Shown here in pieces: positions 23,201 through 30,408 of a stretch of 64,000 nucleotides of DNA. Positions within the stretch are counted from its first letter, which is position 1; each line of letters begins with the position of its first letter. Source of the stretch: Reichenbachiella versicolor (GTDB lineage: Bacteria > Bacteroidota > Bacteroidia > Cytophagales > Cyclobacteriaceae); assembly GCF_003171675.1 (NCBI RefSeq), contig NZ_QFZQ01000007.1:124001-188000 (forward strand), given 5' to 3'. The notes below the pieces were generated by a model. It saw nothing but the letters and a program-made list of their open reading frames with translations, was not told where the DNA came from and searched no databases. Position numbers and translations under genes: made by a program.

Positions 23201-23437
23201 TTGTTGGAGCTTGGTGAGAAAGAAAAAGCTGATAAGATCGCAAATAGAATTGGTGATCGTGCTAATGAAATGCTTGCTTACTTATTCATGAAAGGCTCTA
23301 GAGATACTTTCGCTCTCCAAAAGAATCTTGTATCACTTAATGAACTATCAAGAACTTATCGTCAATACAATGATCCAGATCTGGCTTTGAAATTCGAAAG
23401 AATGTTTAGCCAATATTACGGTATGATGGCTCCATAA
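20240..23437 (+). CDS. DUF2723 integral membrane protein (TMEM260-like glycosyltransferase)
   Basis: Large membrane protein of 1065 residues. The N-terminal half has about a dozen transmembrane helices and starts with the DUF2723 signature (VEPTASYWDCGEFIA, residues 28-41), whose acidic residues resemble those of GT-C mannosyltransferases. The family includes human TMEM260, an O-mannosyltransferase. The C-terminal ~400 residues are soluble, contain GGDNDTFPLWY and end in helical repeats. A role in protein O-glycosylation in the periplasm is inferred from family. A strong terminator follows. Confidence 0.88.
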   Translation: MLNYTKLNNIIGWLVFIAATVVYAMTVEPTASYWDCGEFIAVSYKLEVPHPPGAPFFLLIGRMFSFLAMGDVEQVAYWINMVSVISSGFTILFLFWSITHLAKKLVKEDNIIGNLVVLGSGLVGALAYTFSDSFWFSAVEAEVYGMSSFFTAFVVWAILKWENIEDPASQNRWMIFIAYMVGLSIGVHLLNLVTVPALGLIYYFKKRLEVTVKGVFGALIASGTIIIVIMEGIIPGLPSVAGQIEINFVNDLGLPFGSGIAIFIAAFFGYIIYGIVSTSKGDKLSHLFLLITSGVILFVLVNVIISGSPLRSVVIAAIATIVTYFVSKKNINKTAIIVALGIVPGIAVWYLFCEGTKHEKYIENLSVSGFNTIMLSFAFIIIGYSTYSIVLIRSNYDPPIDENNPEDVLSFVSYLKREQYGSRPLVHGQYFTADVVDQKKGEAVYKKGKEEYEVADFKLDYIYDPTQTTILPRAWSSQPAHAQKYRDIIGLREGEKPSFADNIAFMLKHQLGTMYFRYFMWNFAGRASDIQGAGWLGINDALEEVPAELANNKGRNIYFMIPLLLGIIGLIFQYYKDTKNFAFVAMLFFLTGAAIVLYLNSPPIEPRERDYIYAGSYYAFAFWIGLAVIAIYEGLKKLLNIGSIAAVIAIVIGLTAPTIMAAENWDDHDRSNRYFSVDSAKNFLASCAPNAILFTGGDNDTFPLWYVQEVEGFRTDVRVVVLSYFNTDWYIAQMMRDAYESKPLPFGLTLDNYVQGGLNDYLPLRELPSIKNGMIDARQFIKLIKNEHPALQLPTSISKYNSVPAKKFSLNVDTAAVLAKGIIPEQFADKMVSKMQWSMKGRGLEKKDLAILDLIVNNNWERPIYFNNTSASSVNLNLKQFMVQEGNAFRLLPIKNDKQGMFVDTNMMYDNMMNNFYWRELDNPNVYYSEDYRNFVLNHRASFNTLIENLLMEGDTVRAKQAVEETLARMPDEVIQFDHFSVQVVGFLLELGEKEKADKIANRIGDRANEMLAYLFMKGSRDTFALQKNLVSLNELSRTYRQYNDPDLALKFERMFSQYYGMMAP

Positions 23438-23481
23438 TTCCTAGAAGAATTCAGCTCTGAGTAGACAAACTCATTGACATG

Positions 23482-23516
23482 AAAAAGCCCGTACGGTAAA
23501 CCGATACGGGCTTTTT
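23482..23516. terminator. Bidirectional intrinsic terminator
   Basis: Perfect 12-bp stem AAAAAGCCCGTA/TACGGGCTTTTT with an 11-base loop. It has A-runs on the left and T-runs on the right, so it works on both strands. It lies between the convergent DUF2723 gene (ends 23437) and the small T9SS-domain gene (ends 23535). Confidence 0.9.
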
Positions 23517-23534
23517 CTTACCAAATAAGTTATA

Positions 23535-23858
23535 CTACTTTTTCAAAAATCTAAAAGTCTCTTTGTATCCTGATGCCGTAGCAATTAGGTAATAGTATCC
23601 ATCACTAAATTTACTAACATCTATTTTGTATTTAGTTTCAGTCAACTTAATGATATACGCCTCTTGATCATTGCCAATCATACTCTTGATCTGAAGAGAT
23701 GGATTATCTATATAATCTGGAAGTTGAACAAAAATGAAATGTGAAGTAGGGTTTGGGTATACTTCTAGAGAAGAGTCTTGCTTATTAATGCCTATCTGGG
23801 CCTCTGCTGATCCAGCAAGGCTTATTGATAATAATAATATGGTTAGACATCTTTTCAT
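23535..23858 (-). CDS. Minimal secreted protein: signal peptide plus T9SS-type C-terminal domain
   Basis: 107 residues. A signal peptide (MKRCLTILLLSISLAGSAEAQ) is followed after about ten residues by what looks like a complete type A Por-secretion C-terminal domain: LEVYPNPTSHFIFVQLP, a central KYKIDVSKFSDGYYYLIA and a basic end (ETFRFLKK). No cargo domain is present. The YPNPTS start and GYYYLI motif are characteristic of T9SS sorting domains. It could be a decayed cargo gene or a functional mini-substrate. A terminator follows and nnr lies upstream in the same orientation, 122 bases away. Confidence 0.8.
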   Translation of the reverse strand: MKRCLTILLLSISLAGSAEAQIGINKQDSSLEVYPNPTSHFIFVQLPDYIDNPSLQIKSMIGNDQEAYIIKLTETKYKIDVSKFSDGYYYLIATASGYKETFRFLKK

Positions 23859-23980
23859 GTAAAGGAGTAATCTTTAATTTATGATTTCATTGAATATAGC
23901 AACATTCGGCAAAAGATTTGGTATACCATGTTCACTTTCGACTAAAAATTAGATTTAATAGACGAATACTAAGATCTAAA

Positions 23981-25501
23981 CTAGTTTTCCCTTAATGAAC
24001 GAAAAGCTTTTCCAAGATTATCAATAATATCTGAAGCTATCAGAGACTCCATAGAATGTTCATCTACATAAATATCTGCTGCTAAGCCATGAATATAAAC
24101 TCCTAATATGGCAGCTTCTTCCCCACTATACCCTTGACCAATCATAGCCGTGATAATACCCGTCAGTACGTCACCACTTCCGGCAGTTGCCATTCCTGGA
24201 TTCCCTGTGCTATTAAAAAACACTAAACCATCTTTTGTAACTACGCTTGTATTAGCTCCTTTAAGAACCACGTTGACATTGTACTTTCTAGCAAATTCTA
24301 TCTGAAGCACAAGCCTTTCATAATCATCTGACCAGCTTCCTACCAGCCTTTTGAATTCACCAGGATGAGGTGTAAGTACTGTATCTACTGGGAGTTTTTG
24401 AAGCAATTTTTTATCAGAAGAAAGGATATTTAAAGCATCTGCATCTATTAGTAATCCACCTTTAGTAGAAGAAATTATTTGCTCAACTACCTTTTTGGTT
24501 TGATACTCAGTACCTAATCCAGGACCAATCCCTATAGCGTCATAATTACTAATCTTAGGTGCTACTGTAAAAAACTCCTCTCCTTGATTCTCATCTACCA
24601 TGGCTTCAGGTAATGCAGTTTGGAGTACGTTAGTACCACATTTTGGAACAGCAACTGTCAAAAGGCCAGCTCCCGATTTTAAACAAGAATGACTTGCCAA
24701 TATAGAAGCTCCAATCTTACCCTTACTTCCTGCAATAATCAAGTCACGCCCCATCTGTCCTTTGTGAACATATTTTGATCTACTCTTCAATATTGAAGCA
24801 ATAAATTCTGGGGTTGTTTGATACATCTTAGATGGAAGGTTATTCACAAAACCTTGATCTAAACCAATATCAACTATAGAAACACGACCACAAAACGAAT
24901 CGTTTTCAGGTAAGAAAAAAGGAAGTTTAGGTACTTGAAAAGAAATTGTCTGATTAGCTCGAATGATTTCGCCATTTTCTACCTTATCACTGCTTCCCAA
25001 GCCAGAAGCTATATCTACGGATACTACTTTTAGTTCCGATTGATTAATACAAGTTATTAAATCCGCATATACTCCCGTAACAGGTCTTGACAATCCAGAA
25101 CCAAATATGGCATCAATGACAACATTATATTGCCCCAACTCGGGAAAATTCTTCCTTGAGGTAATAAAGTGAGGTTCCAAATACTTATTGAGTAATTCAA
25201 GATTAGTGCTAAAATCCTTTGTCCCTTTTTCAGCATCTCCGATTACTGCTACAGACACCTTATAACCTGCTTCAATAAGTAACCTTGCAATAGCTAGACC
25301 ATCCCCGCCATTGTTACCTGTCCCAGCAACAACGAACACTGAATAGTTCAAATCATATAACTCTATAAACCTATTAAAGAATGCCTCTGAAGCACGCTCC
25401 ATTAAATCTATTGAAGCAATGGGCTCATTGGTAATAGTAAATTGATCCGTTTGTCGGATGGCCTCCGCATCAAGGACTTTCAGGCAGAGATTAAGTTTCA
25501 T
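23981..25501 (-). CDS. nnr: Bifunctional NAD(P)H-hydrate epimerase / ADP-dependent dehydratase
   Basis: Repairs hydrated NADH/NADPH. The N-terminal YjeF-N domain (about 1-220) epimerises NAD(P)HX; its signature is VVAGTGNNGGDGLAIARLL. The C-terminal ribokinase-like domain (about 225-506) dehydrates the S form using ADP, with GIGPGLGT, LTPHPGEFKRL and the catalytic-loop motif AGSGDVLTGIITAMI. The 506-residue fused form is standard. It follows nuoD by 80 bases on the same strand, a context that fits protecting NADH used by complex I. Confidence 0.95.
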   Translation of the reverse strand: MKLNLCLKVLDAEAIRQTDQFTITNEPIASIDLMERASEAFFNRFIELYDLNYSVFVVAGTGNNGGDGLAIARLLIEAGYKVSVAVIGDAEKGTKDFSTNLELLNKYLEPHFITSRKNFPELGQYNVVIDAIFGSGLSRPVTGVYADLITCINQSELKVVSVDIASGLGSSDKVENGEIIRANQTISFQVPKLPFFLPENDSFCGRVSIVDIGLDQGFVNNLPSKMYQTTPEFIASILKSRSKYVHKGQMGRDLIIAGSKGKIGASILASHSCLKSGAGLLTVAVPKCGTNVLQTALPEAMVDENQGEEFFTVAPKISNYDAIGIGPGLGTEYQTKKVVEQIISSTKGGLLIDADALNILSSDKKLLQKLPVDTVLTPHPGEFKRLVGSWSDDYERLVLQIEFARKYNVNVVLKGANTSVVTKDGLVFFNSTGNPGMATAGSGDVLTGIITAMIGQGYSGEEAAILGVYIHGLAADIYVDEHSMESLIASDIIDNLGKAFRSLREN

Positions 25502-25581
25502 GAAAATTATTTTTGATAATAAACAACATAAAGGTACTTACTCGTACCCCATGATGAAAAACTTAATACCAACAAGGTTAT

Positions 25582-26799
25582 TTATCTATCAACCTCCCCC
25601 ATCACAAAATCAAGCGAACCTATAATAGCTATTAAATCTGCAATCATATGACCTCTAGATATATCAGCTAATACCGATAAATTAGAAAACGAACAGCCAC
25701 GAGCTTTACAACGAACAGGAACATCGGACCTTCCATCTGTACGAAAGAAAAAGCCAAGTTCACCTTTAGGGTTTTCAGATCTAGTGTAAAAATCTTGGGC
25801 CTTAGGTCTTACTTTCTTAGGCACCGCCGAGCGAGGGTCAAAATCTCTAGTTCTTTTGTAGTCTCCAGTTAATTTCTCAAGACACTGTTCAATGATCTTT
25901 ACCGATTGTTTTACCTCTTCTACTCTTACCCAGGTTCTATCCCAACAGTCTCCTGTTGTCCCCATTTTTCCTGTTCCGATAGGTACCTCAAAATCAAGCT
26001 CTGGATACACAGAATAGCCATCTACTTTACGCAGATCATATTTTAATCCTGAACCTCTCAATATTGGCCCTGTTACACCATAGTTGATAGCAAGATCTCT
26101 TGAAAGTACTCCAATATTGGCTGTTCGCTCTACAAAGATTTTATTTCCAATAAGCACATTATCTAACTCAGCAAGTTTTGGTTTTAGATAATTGACAAAC
26201 TCAAGACACTTCTCTTCAAAACCTACTGGTAGATCATAGAATAGACCTCCTACCCATATATAATTGTATAGCATACGAGCTCCACTGACCCACTCTAACA
26301 TTCGTAAAATATGCTCACGATCTCTCATCAGCCATAGAAATGGTGTAAAAGCACCAATATCTAAGCCATAGGTACCTATCGCTACAAAGTGAGAAGCAAT
26401 CCTATTCAACTCTGCTACAAGTACTCTTATGTACTCTACTCTTTTCGGAATATCATTTTCAATCCCTAGCATTTTCTCGACTCCCATCACCCAAGCATGC
26501 TCTGAGTTCATAGCTGCGACGTAATCCATTCTATCTACAAATGGAATGCCTCCGATGAAAGAGACCGACTCAGTATGTTTTTCAAAACACCTATGTAAAT
26601 AGCCTAAGTGAGGAACAACGTCGACCACTATCTCTCCATCAGTCACGACTTCTAATCGTAATACACCGTGAGTAGATGGGTGCTGAGGCCCTATATTTAA
26701 GACCATTTCCTCTGTCTTCAGATTCTTTTCTGTATAGACATTTGGAGCAGATTCGTTGAGATTGGATGGGTGATATTTATATTCTATTGCCTGACTCAT
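25582..26799 (-). CDS. nuoD: NADH-quinone oxidoreductase subunit D (49 kDa)
   Basis: Subunit of the complex I peripheral arm that forms the quinone pocket with NuoB. The 405 residues contain [16 protein letters not shown] near the N-terminus, CFEKHTESV and the NSEHAW segment. The C-terminus carries the hydrogenase-like [12 protein letters not shown] and the ending [12 protein letters not shown]. It overlaps nuoC by 4 bases. NuoC and NuoD are separate proteins here rather than fused. Confidence 0.97.
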   Translation of the reverse strand: MSQAIEYKYHPSNLNESAPNVYTEKNLKTEEMVLNIGPQHPSTHGVLRLEVVTDGEIVVDVVPHLGYLHRCFEKHTESVSFIGGIPFVDRMDYVAAMNSEHAWVMGVEKMLGIENDIPKRVEYIRVLVAELNRIASHFVAIGTYGLDIGAFTPFLWLMRDREHILRMLEWVSGARMLYNYIWVGGLFYDLPVGFEEKCLEFVNYLKPKLAELDNVLIGNKIFVERTANIGVLSRDLAINYGVTGPILRGSGLKYDLRKVDGYSVYPELDFEVPIGTGKMGTTGDCWDRTWVRVEEVKQSVKIIEQCLEKLTGDYKRTRDFDPRSAVPKKVRPKAQDFYTRSENPKGELGFFFRTDGRSDVPVRCKARGCSFSNLSVLADISRGHMIADLIAIIGSLDFVMGEVDR

Positions 26800-27302
26800 A
26801 TGCGATCTTCCTCCTCCCTGATGGTTTTCATTCCTCGATACTCTTGAGGTTCGACATAGTCCTTGCGAAGAGGGTATCCTTCCCAGTCTGCGGGCATTAA
26901 AATTCTTCTTAAATCAGGATGATTTAGGAACTTAATCCCAAATAAGTCATACGCTTCACGCTCGTGCCAATTTGCAGTTTTCCAAATCTGAGTAGCGCTT
27001 TCAACCTCAGGATTTTCTCGATCCAAAGTAACCTTGAGCATCAGCGAATGTTCTAAAGGAATGGAGTACAAAGTATAAATCACTTCCATGCTATTAACCT
27101 CTGGTCCGTTATCAATTGCCGTAATACATGATAACATATCAAAATACGCTTGGTCACTTGAATGTAAGAAGTCAAGTACTTCTAATATTTTTTCTGTTCG
27201 AACCTCCAATGTTGCAGGTGTGGAATTTTCAACGACACCTAAGACAGACTCATCTCCTAACTTCTCCTCGATTAACTCTTTAAATCCTTGAATATCCATC
27301 AA
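26796..27302 (-). CDS. nuoC: NADH-quinone oxidoreductase subunit C (30 kDa)
   Basis: Complex I peripheral-arm subunit of 168 residues. The family signature is at the C-terminal end: [38 protein letters not shown]. It overlaps nuoB and nuoD by 4 bases each, so the block is translationally coupled. Two Met codons open the frame; the first is used. Confidence 0.96.
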   Translation of the reverse strand: MMDIQGFKELIEEKLGDESVLGVVENSTPATLEVRTEKILEVLDFLHSSDQAYFDMLSCITAIDNGPEVNSMEVIYTLYSIPLEHSLMLKVTLDRENPEVESATQIWKTANWHEREAYDLFGIKFLNHPDLRRILMPADWEGYPLRKDYVEPQEYRGMKTIREEEDRI

Positions 27303-27820
27303 TCCATTTTTTCAATGATCTCACGTAATCCTTCTGGCTCTCCAAAGTTTTCTTGTTCAATCTTTTCTCTAAGTTTAAGAATACCGCCAATCAACGCTTC
27401 AGGCCTAGGAGGACACCCTGGTACATAAACATCAACCGGAATAATTTTATCTACACCTTTGACCACATGATAACCATGCTCCCAATATGGTCCACCACAG
27501 TTGGAACACGATCCCATAGATATAACATAGCGAGGCTCTGCCATTTGTTCATATAATCTACGAACTCTATCAGCCATTTTATAAGTTACTGTACCAGCAA
27601 TAATCATTACATCTGACAGTCTAGGGGAAGCCCTTGGGATCACTCCGTATCTGTCTAAGTCATAAGCCGAACTATAGGCTCCCATCATCTCGATCGCGCA
27701 ACATGCTAATCCAAACCCCATAGGCCAAAGACTTGATAACCTGGCCCAATTAGTTAGATCTTCGAGGTTACTTACGATTACACCTCCATTGTTAAATTTT
27801 TGATCGAGTAATCCTTTCAT
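27299..27820 (-). CDS. nuoB: NADH-quinone oxidoreductase subunit B (PSST)
   Basis: Carries the terminal [4Fe-4S] cluster N2 that reduces quinone. The 173 residues contain the adjacent cysteines in [10 protein letters not shown], then [11 protein letters not shown] and [11 protein letters not shown], the full N2 ligand set. It lies between nuoA (73 bases upstream) and nuoC (4-base overlap). Confidence 0.97.
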   Translation of the reverse strand: MKGLLDQKFNNGGVIVSNLEDLTNWARLSSLWPMGFGLACCAIEMMGAYSSAYDLDRYGVIPRASPRLSDVMIIAGTVTYKMADRVRRLYEQMAEPRYVISMGSCSNCGGPYWEHGYHVVKGVDKIIPVDVYVPGCPPRPEALIGGILKLREKIEQENFGEPEGLREIIEKMD

Positions 27821-27893
27821 CTATTTTTTTAATGTTCAGTATTGTCGGTTAAGAAATACGGATGATTGCTTATTCTTCAGACTTCACTGCTTT

Positions 27894-28379
27894 CTAAGAA
27901 TATTTGGCATTGATTTTATCATAGAGTGAGTCAGGAACTTTCGACTCTACTTTTACGACTTTAACTTCTGGTTTTTCCCAATCCAAAAAACCTTTTGCCC
28001 AAACATATGCAAGTCCTACTGCTAATATTAAAATGAATAACCCCATCTCTACGAAAGCTAGAAACCCCCATTGTCCTCCTGTATTATTATTTAATTCCTC
28101 GTTTCCAAAAACAATAGCCCATGGAAACAAAAACAAAAGCTCTGTTTCGAATAGTACAAAAACTAATGCAACTACATAAAATCTAATGTTAAACTTCCCC
28201 CATGCAGTACCTGTAGGATCTTCTCCACACTCATAGGTAGTTAACTTTTCTTCGTTGGGGCGTCTGGGTCTAAGTAACCAACTGATTACCATCGGCCCCA
28301 GAATGGCTACTAACCCACCTAAAGCAAACACTAGAATAATCTGATAATTGGAAATTTGCATAGCCGCAAAACTAATCAT
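27894..28379 (-). CDS. nuoA: NADH-quinone oxidoreductase subunit A
   Basis: Membrane subunit of complex I with three transmembrane helices, 161 residues. Signature elements are TTYECGEDPTGTAWGKFNIRFYVVALVFVLFETELLFLFPWA. The conserved Cys is in the loop after helix 1. The C-terminal extension of ~35 residues is charged. A second Met at residue 7 could be the true start. It is the first gene of an nuoABCD block. nuoE-N are not in the window. Confidence 0.96.
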   Translation of the reverse strand: MISFAAMQISNYQIILVFALGGLVAILGPMVISWLLRPRRPNEEKLTTYECGEDPTGTAWGKFNIRFYVVALVFVLFETELLFLFPWAIVFGNEELNNNTGGQWGFLAFVEMGLFILILAVGLAYVWAKGFLDWEKPEVKVVKVESKVPDSLYDKINAKYS

Positions 28380-28478
28380 AATGGACAGATATTAGAAGTC
28401 AGGCTCGCATCTCCAACGAAATATCTAAAGATCAAGTTCTAGTTATTGAAAGGAATAGTATGACTAAAGCAAAGAGAA

Positions 28479-29234
28479 TTATTCTGCCTCTTCTTTCACC
28501 TTACGTTTCAATTGGACAGGTGAAAGCTTCTTCTTTTTTCTACGGATACGAATATTGATCATTTCTACCACCAATGAGAAGAATACGGCGAAATAGATAT
28601 ATCCTTTTGGTACATGGTGTCCAAATGCCTCGATCATTAGCATAAATCCTATCAAAATCAAGAACGAAAGAGCCAATACCTCCAAGGAAGGATGACTACT
28701 GATATAATCACTAATCTTACCTGCGAAGGTCATCATAATGAACATCGCTATTATAACAGCTGTAATCATTATCATCAGTTGATCAGTCAAACCCACTGCA
28801 GTCAAAATAGAATCAAAAGAAAAAATAATATCAAGCATCACTATTTGAGCAATAGCAGAAGGTAATGAAGTTGTTTTTCGAACAGTATGCTGTTCTTCTA
28901 TTGCCTCCATTTTGTGATTCATCTCTAGAGTACTTTTTCCAATAAGGAAAAGTCCCCCAGATAACAGAATCAAATCTCTACCACTAAATCCATGATCAAA
29001 AACTGTAAAAAGTGGTTGTGAGAAAGTGATAATCCAAGTAATGGCACTCAGTAAACCAATCCGCATAATTAAGGCCAATGAAAGACCTACCATTCTTGCT
29101 TTACCTTGTTGATCTTTGGGAAGCTTATTGGATACGATGGATATGAAAATAATATTATCCACTCCAAGTACAATCTCTAAAAAAGTAAGGGTCAATAGGG
29201 CTACAAGTCCCTCTACAGTTAGAAACGCTTCCAT
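28479..29234 (-). CDS. TerC family integral membrane protein
   Basis: 251 residues, about seven transmembrane helices. The two family signatures each carry an acidic residue in the membrane: EIVLGVDNIIFIS near residue 20 and DIIFSFDSILTAVGLT near residue 133. There is no CBS or transporter-associated domain, so it is the short TerC form. The family is linked to metal (manganese) efflux and tellurium resistance; substrate here is not determined. It sits upstream of nuoA in the same orientation, separated by about 100 bases. Confidence 0.9.
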   Translation of the reverse strand: MEAFLTVEGLVALLTLTFLEIVLGVDNIIFISIVSNKLPKDQQGKARMVGLSLALIMRIGLLSAITWIITFSQPLFTVFDHGFSGRDLILLSGGLFLIGKSTLEMNHKMEAIEEQHTVRKTTSLPSAIAQIVMLDIIFSFDSILTAVGLTDQLMIMITAVIIAMFIMMTFAGKISDYISSHPSLEVLALSFLILIGFMLMIEAFGHHVPKGYIYFAVFFSLVVEMINIRIRRKKKKLSPVQLKRKVKEEAE

Positions 29235-29593
29235 GTTATACGTTGACTTTTATTGATTGGTAATCGATTAAGTATTCATTGAATTCCTAACGTTCATATG
29301 CTAGGCAGTCTTACAATTGTAGACAAAATTGATAAGGCTTTTGAAAAAATAGAGAAATTCCAACCACTTAAATAGGTAAATCCCCTAAAACTTAAAACCC
29401 AACACTATCTACAAACCCTGTTCAGAGGCTAAAAATGGCATTTCATTGAATTTTCCATATTGACACAGCGATATTGTAGCCGATATCCCTATTTCTATAA
29501 ATACGGAAATCCTGTATTCTATTAAATAATGGATTACTTCAACTTTGGAAAACTAAACTCGAATATCCATTTGTCATAACACTTGAACGAAAT
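29235..29593. other. Divergent intergenic region between terC-like gene and SiaC-like gene
   Basis: About 360 bases, AT-rich, with no convincing gene. A perfect 10-base palindrome TACAATTGTA lies at 29312-29321 upstream of the TerC gene. No -7 element matching TAnnTTTG exactly was found for the rightward gene. Confidence 0.4.
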
Positions 29594-30010
29594 ATGAAAG
29601 GCTTCTTCATAAGATCAACAAAAGTTACTCCCTCGGTGTATTTCAACCCGCAGAAACAAATTCTTGACCTTAGAGGAAAATCAAGTCCTGAAAATCCAGT
29701 TTCATTTTATACTCCTTTGTTCAAGTATTTGGAAGCTTACCCTAAAGCAGCTCAAGATAAATTAATAGTCAATCTGGCTTTCGAATATTTCAACACCAGT
29801 TCCAGCAAGTGTATTTTTTTAATCCTAGATAAACTGAAAAAGATTCATGCAGCTGGTAAAAAAGTAGTAGTGAATTGGTTTCACGAAGAAGATGATGAAG
29901 ATATGATGGAAGCTGGAGAGGATTATAGTTCTTTTTTCGACTATGAGTTCAACTTCAAAGAAGTACCAGAAATAACAGTATTAGGAGGCCAATCTACCAC
30001 AGCAGCATAA
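29594..30010 (+). CDS. SiaC-family (DUF1987) regulatory phosphoprotein
   Basis: 138 residues, soluble. Family features are the N-terminal TPSVYFNPQKQILDLRGKSSPEN block, the YFNTSSSKCIFLIL core that contains the phospho-accepting Ser/Thr cluster, and VVVNWFHEEDDEDMMEAGEDYS. In Pseudomonas SiaC is phosphorylated by SiaB and dephosphorylated by SiaA to control a diguanylate cyclase. No SiaA/B homologue or cyclase is next to it here, so partners must be elsewhere. A tiny membrane ORF starts 31 bases downstream. Confidence 0.85.
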   Translation: MKGFFIRSTKVTPSVYFNPQKQILDLRGKSSPENPVSFYTPLFKYLEAYPKAAQDKLIVNLAFEYFNTSSSKCIFLILDKLKKIHAAGKKVVVNWFHEEDDEDMMEAGEDYSSFFDYEFNFKEVPEITVLGGQSTTAA

Positions 30011-30041
30011 AAACAATCGAAATACATTAAACGATTAAAAT

Positions 30042-30149
30042 ATGAAACCAAAATTTAGACCTTCGAAAAAAACAGTTACACAGATTGCTCTTGGAGCATT
30101 TTTAACTTACGGTTTTGTGTTAGCATGCACGCTTCTTAGCGTGGTTTAG
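30042..30149 (+). CDS. Possible 35-residue membrane peptide
   Basis: Short frame with ATG at 30042 and TAG at 30147-30149. It has a basic N-terminus (MKPKFRPSKKTVTQ) followed by one hydrophobic segment of about 20 residues (IALGAFLTYGFVLACTLLSV). The A-rich sequence before the ATG is typical of Bacteroidota starts. The arrangement (positive head, single helix, 31 bases behind the SiaC-like gene, terminator at 30266) looks like a genuine small protein, but no homologue is known to me. Confidence 0.5.
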   Translation: MKPKFRPSKKTVTQIALGAFLTYGFVLACTLLSVV

Positions 30150-30265
30150 TTAGGTCTTCTCTATTTATATGATAAGGCATTAAGTAGACGCTCTGAGGTA
30201 GTGGTTTTAATCAGTGTGTCTCAGCCAGCTATGGAATCATTATAATTATGAGATGACTTTATCAC

Positions 30266-30298
30266 AAGGTCTTGGCTTAATTGTCAAGACCTTTTTTT
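30266..30298 (+). terminator. Intrinsic terminator after the SiaC-like gene and small ORF
   Basis: Perfect 9-bp stem AAGGTCTTG/CAAGACCTT with a 10-base loop, followed by a run of seven T. It closes the short transcription unit 29594-30149; about 115 bases of apparently noncoding RNA lie between the small ORF and the hairpin. Confidence 0.88.
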
Positions 30299-30408
30299 AT
30301 TTTTAGGATACTTTGGCTCATTTATTGCTAGTAATCACAGACGCATAACCCATCCCTTTATTATTACAATCTTAGCTCACCGAGCTAAACAATAAATTGG
30401 TACCAGAC

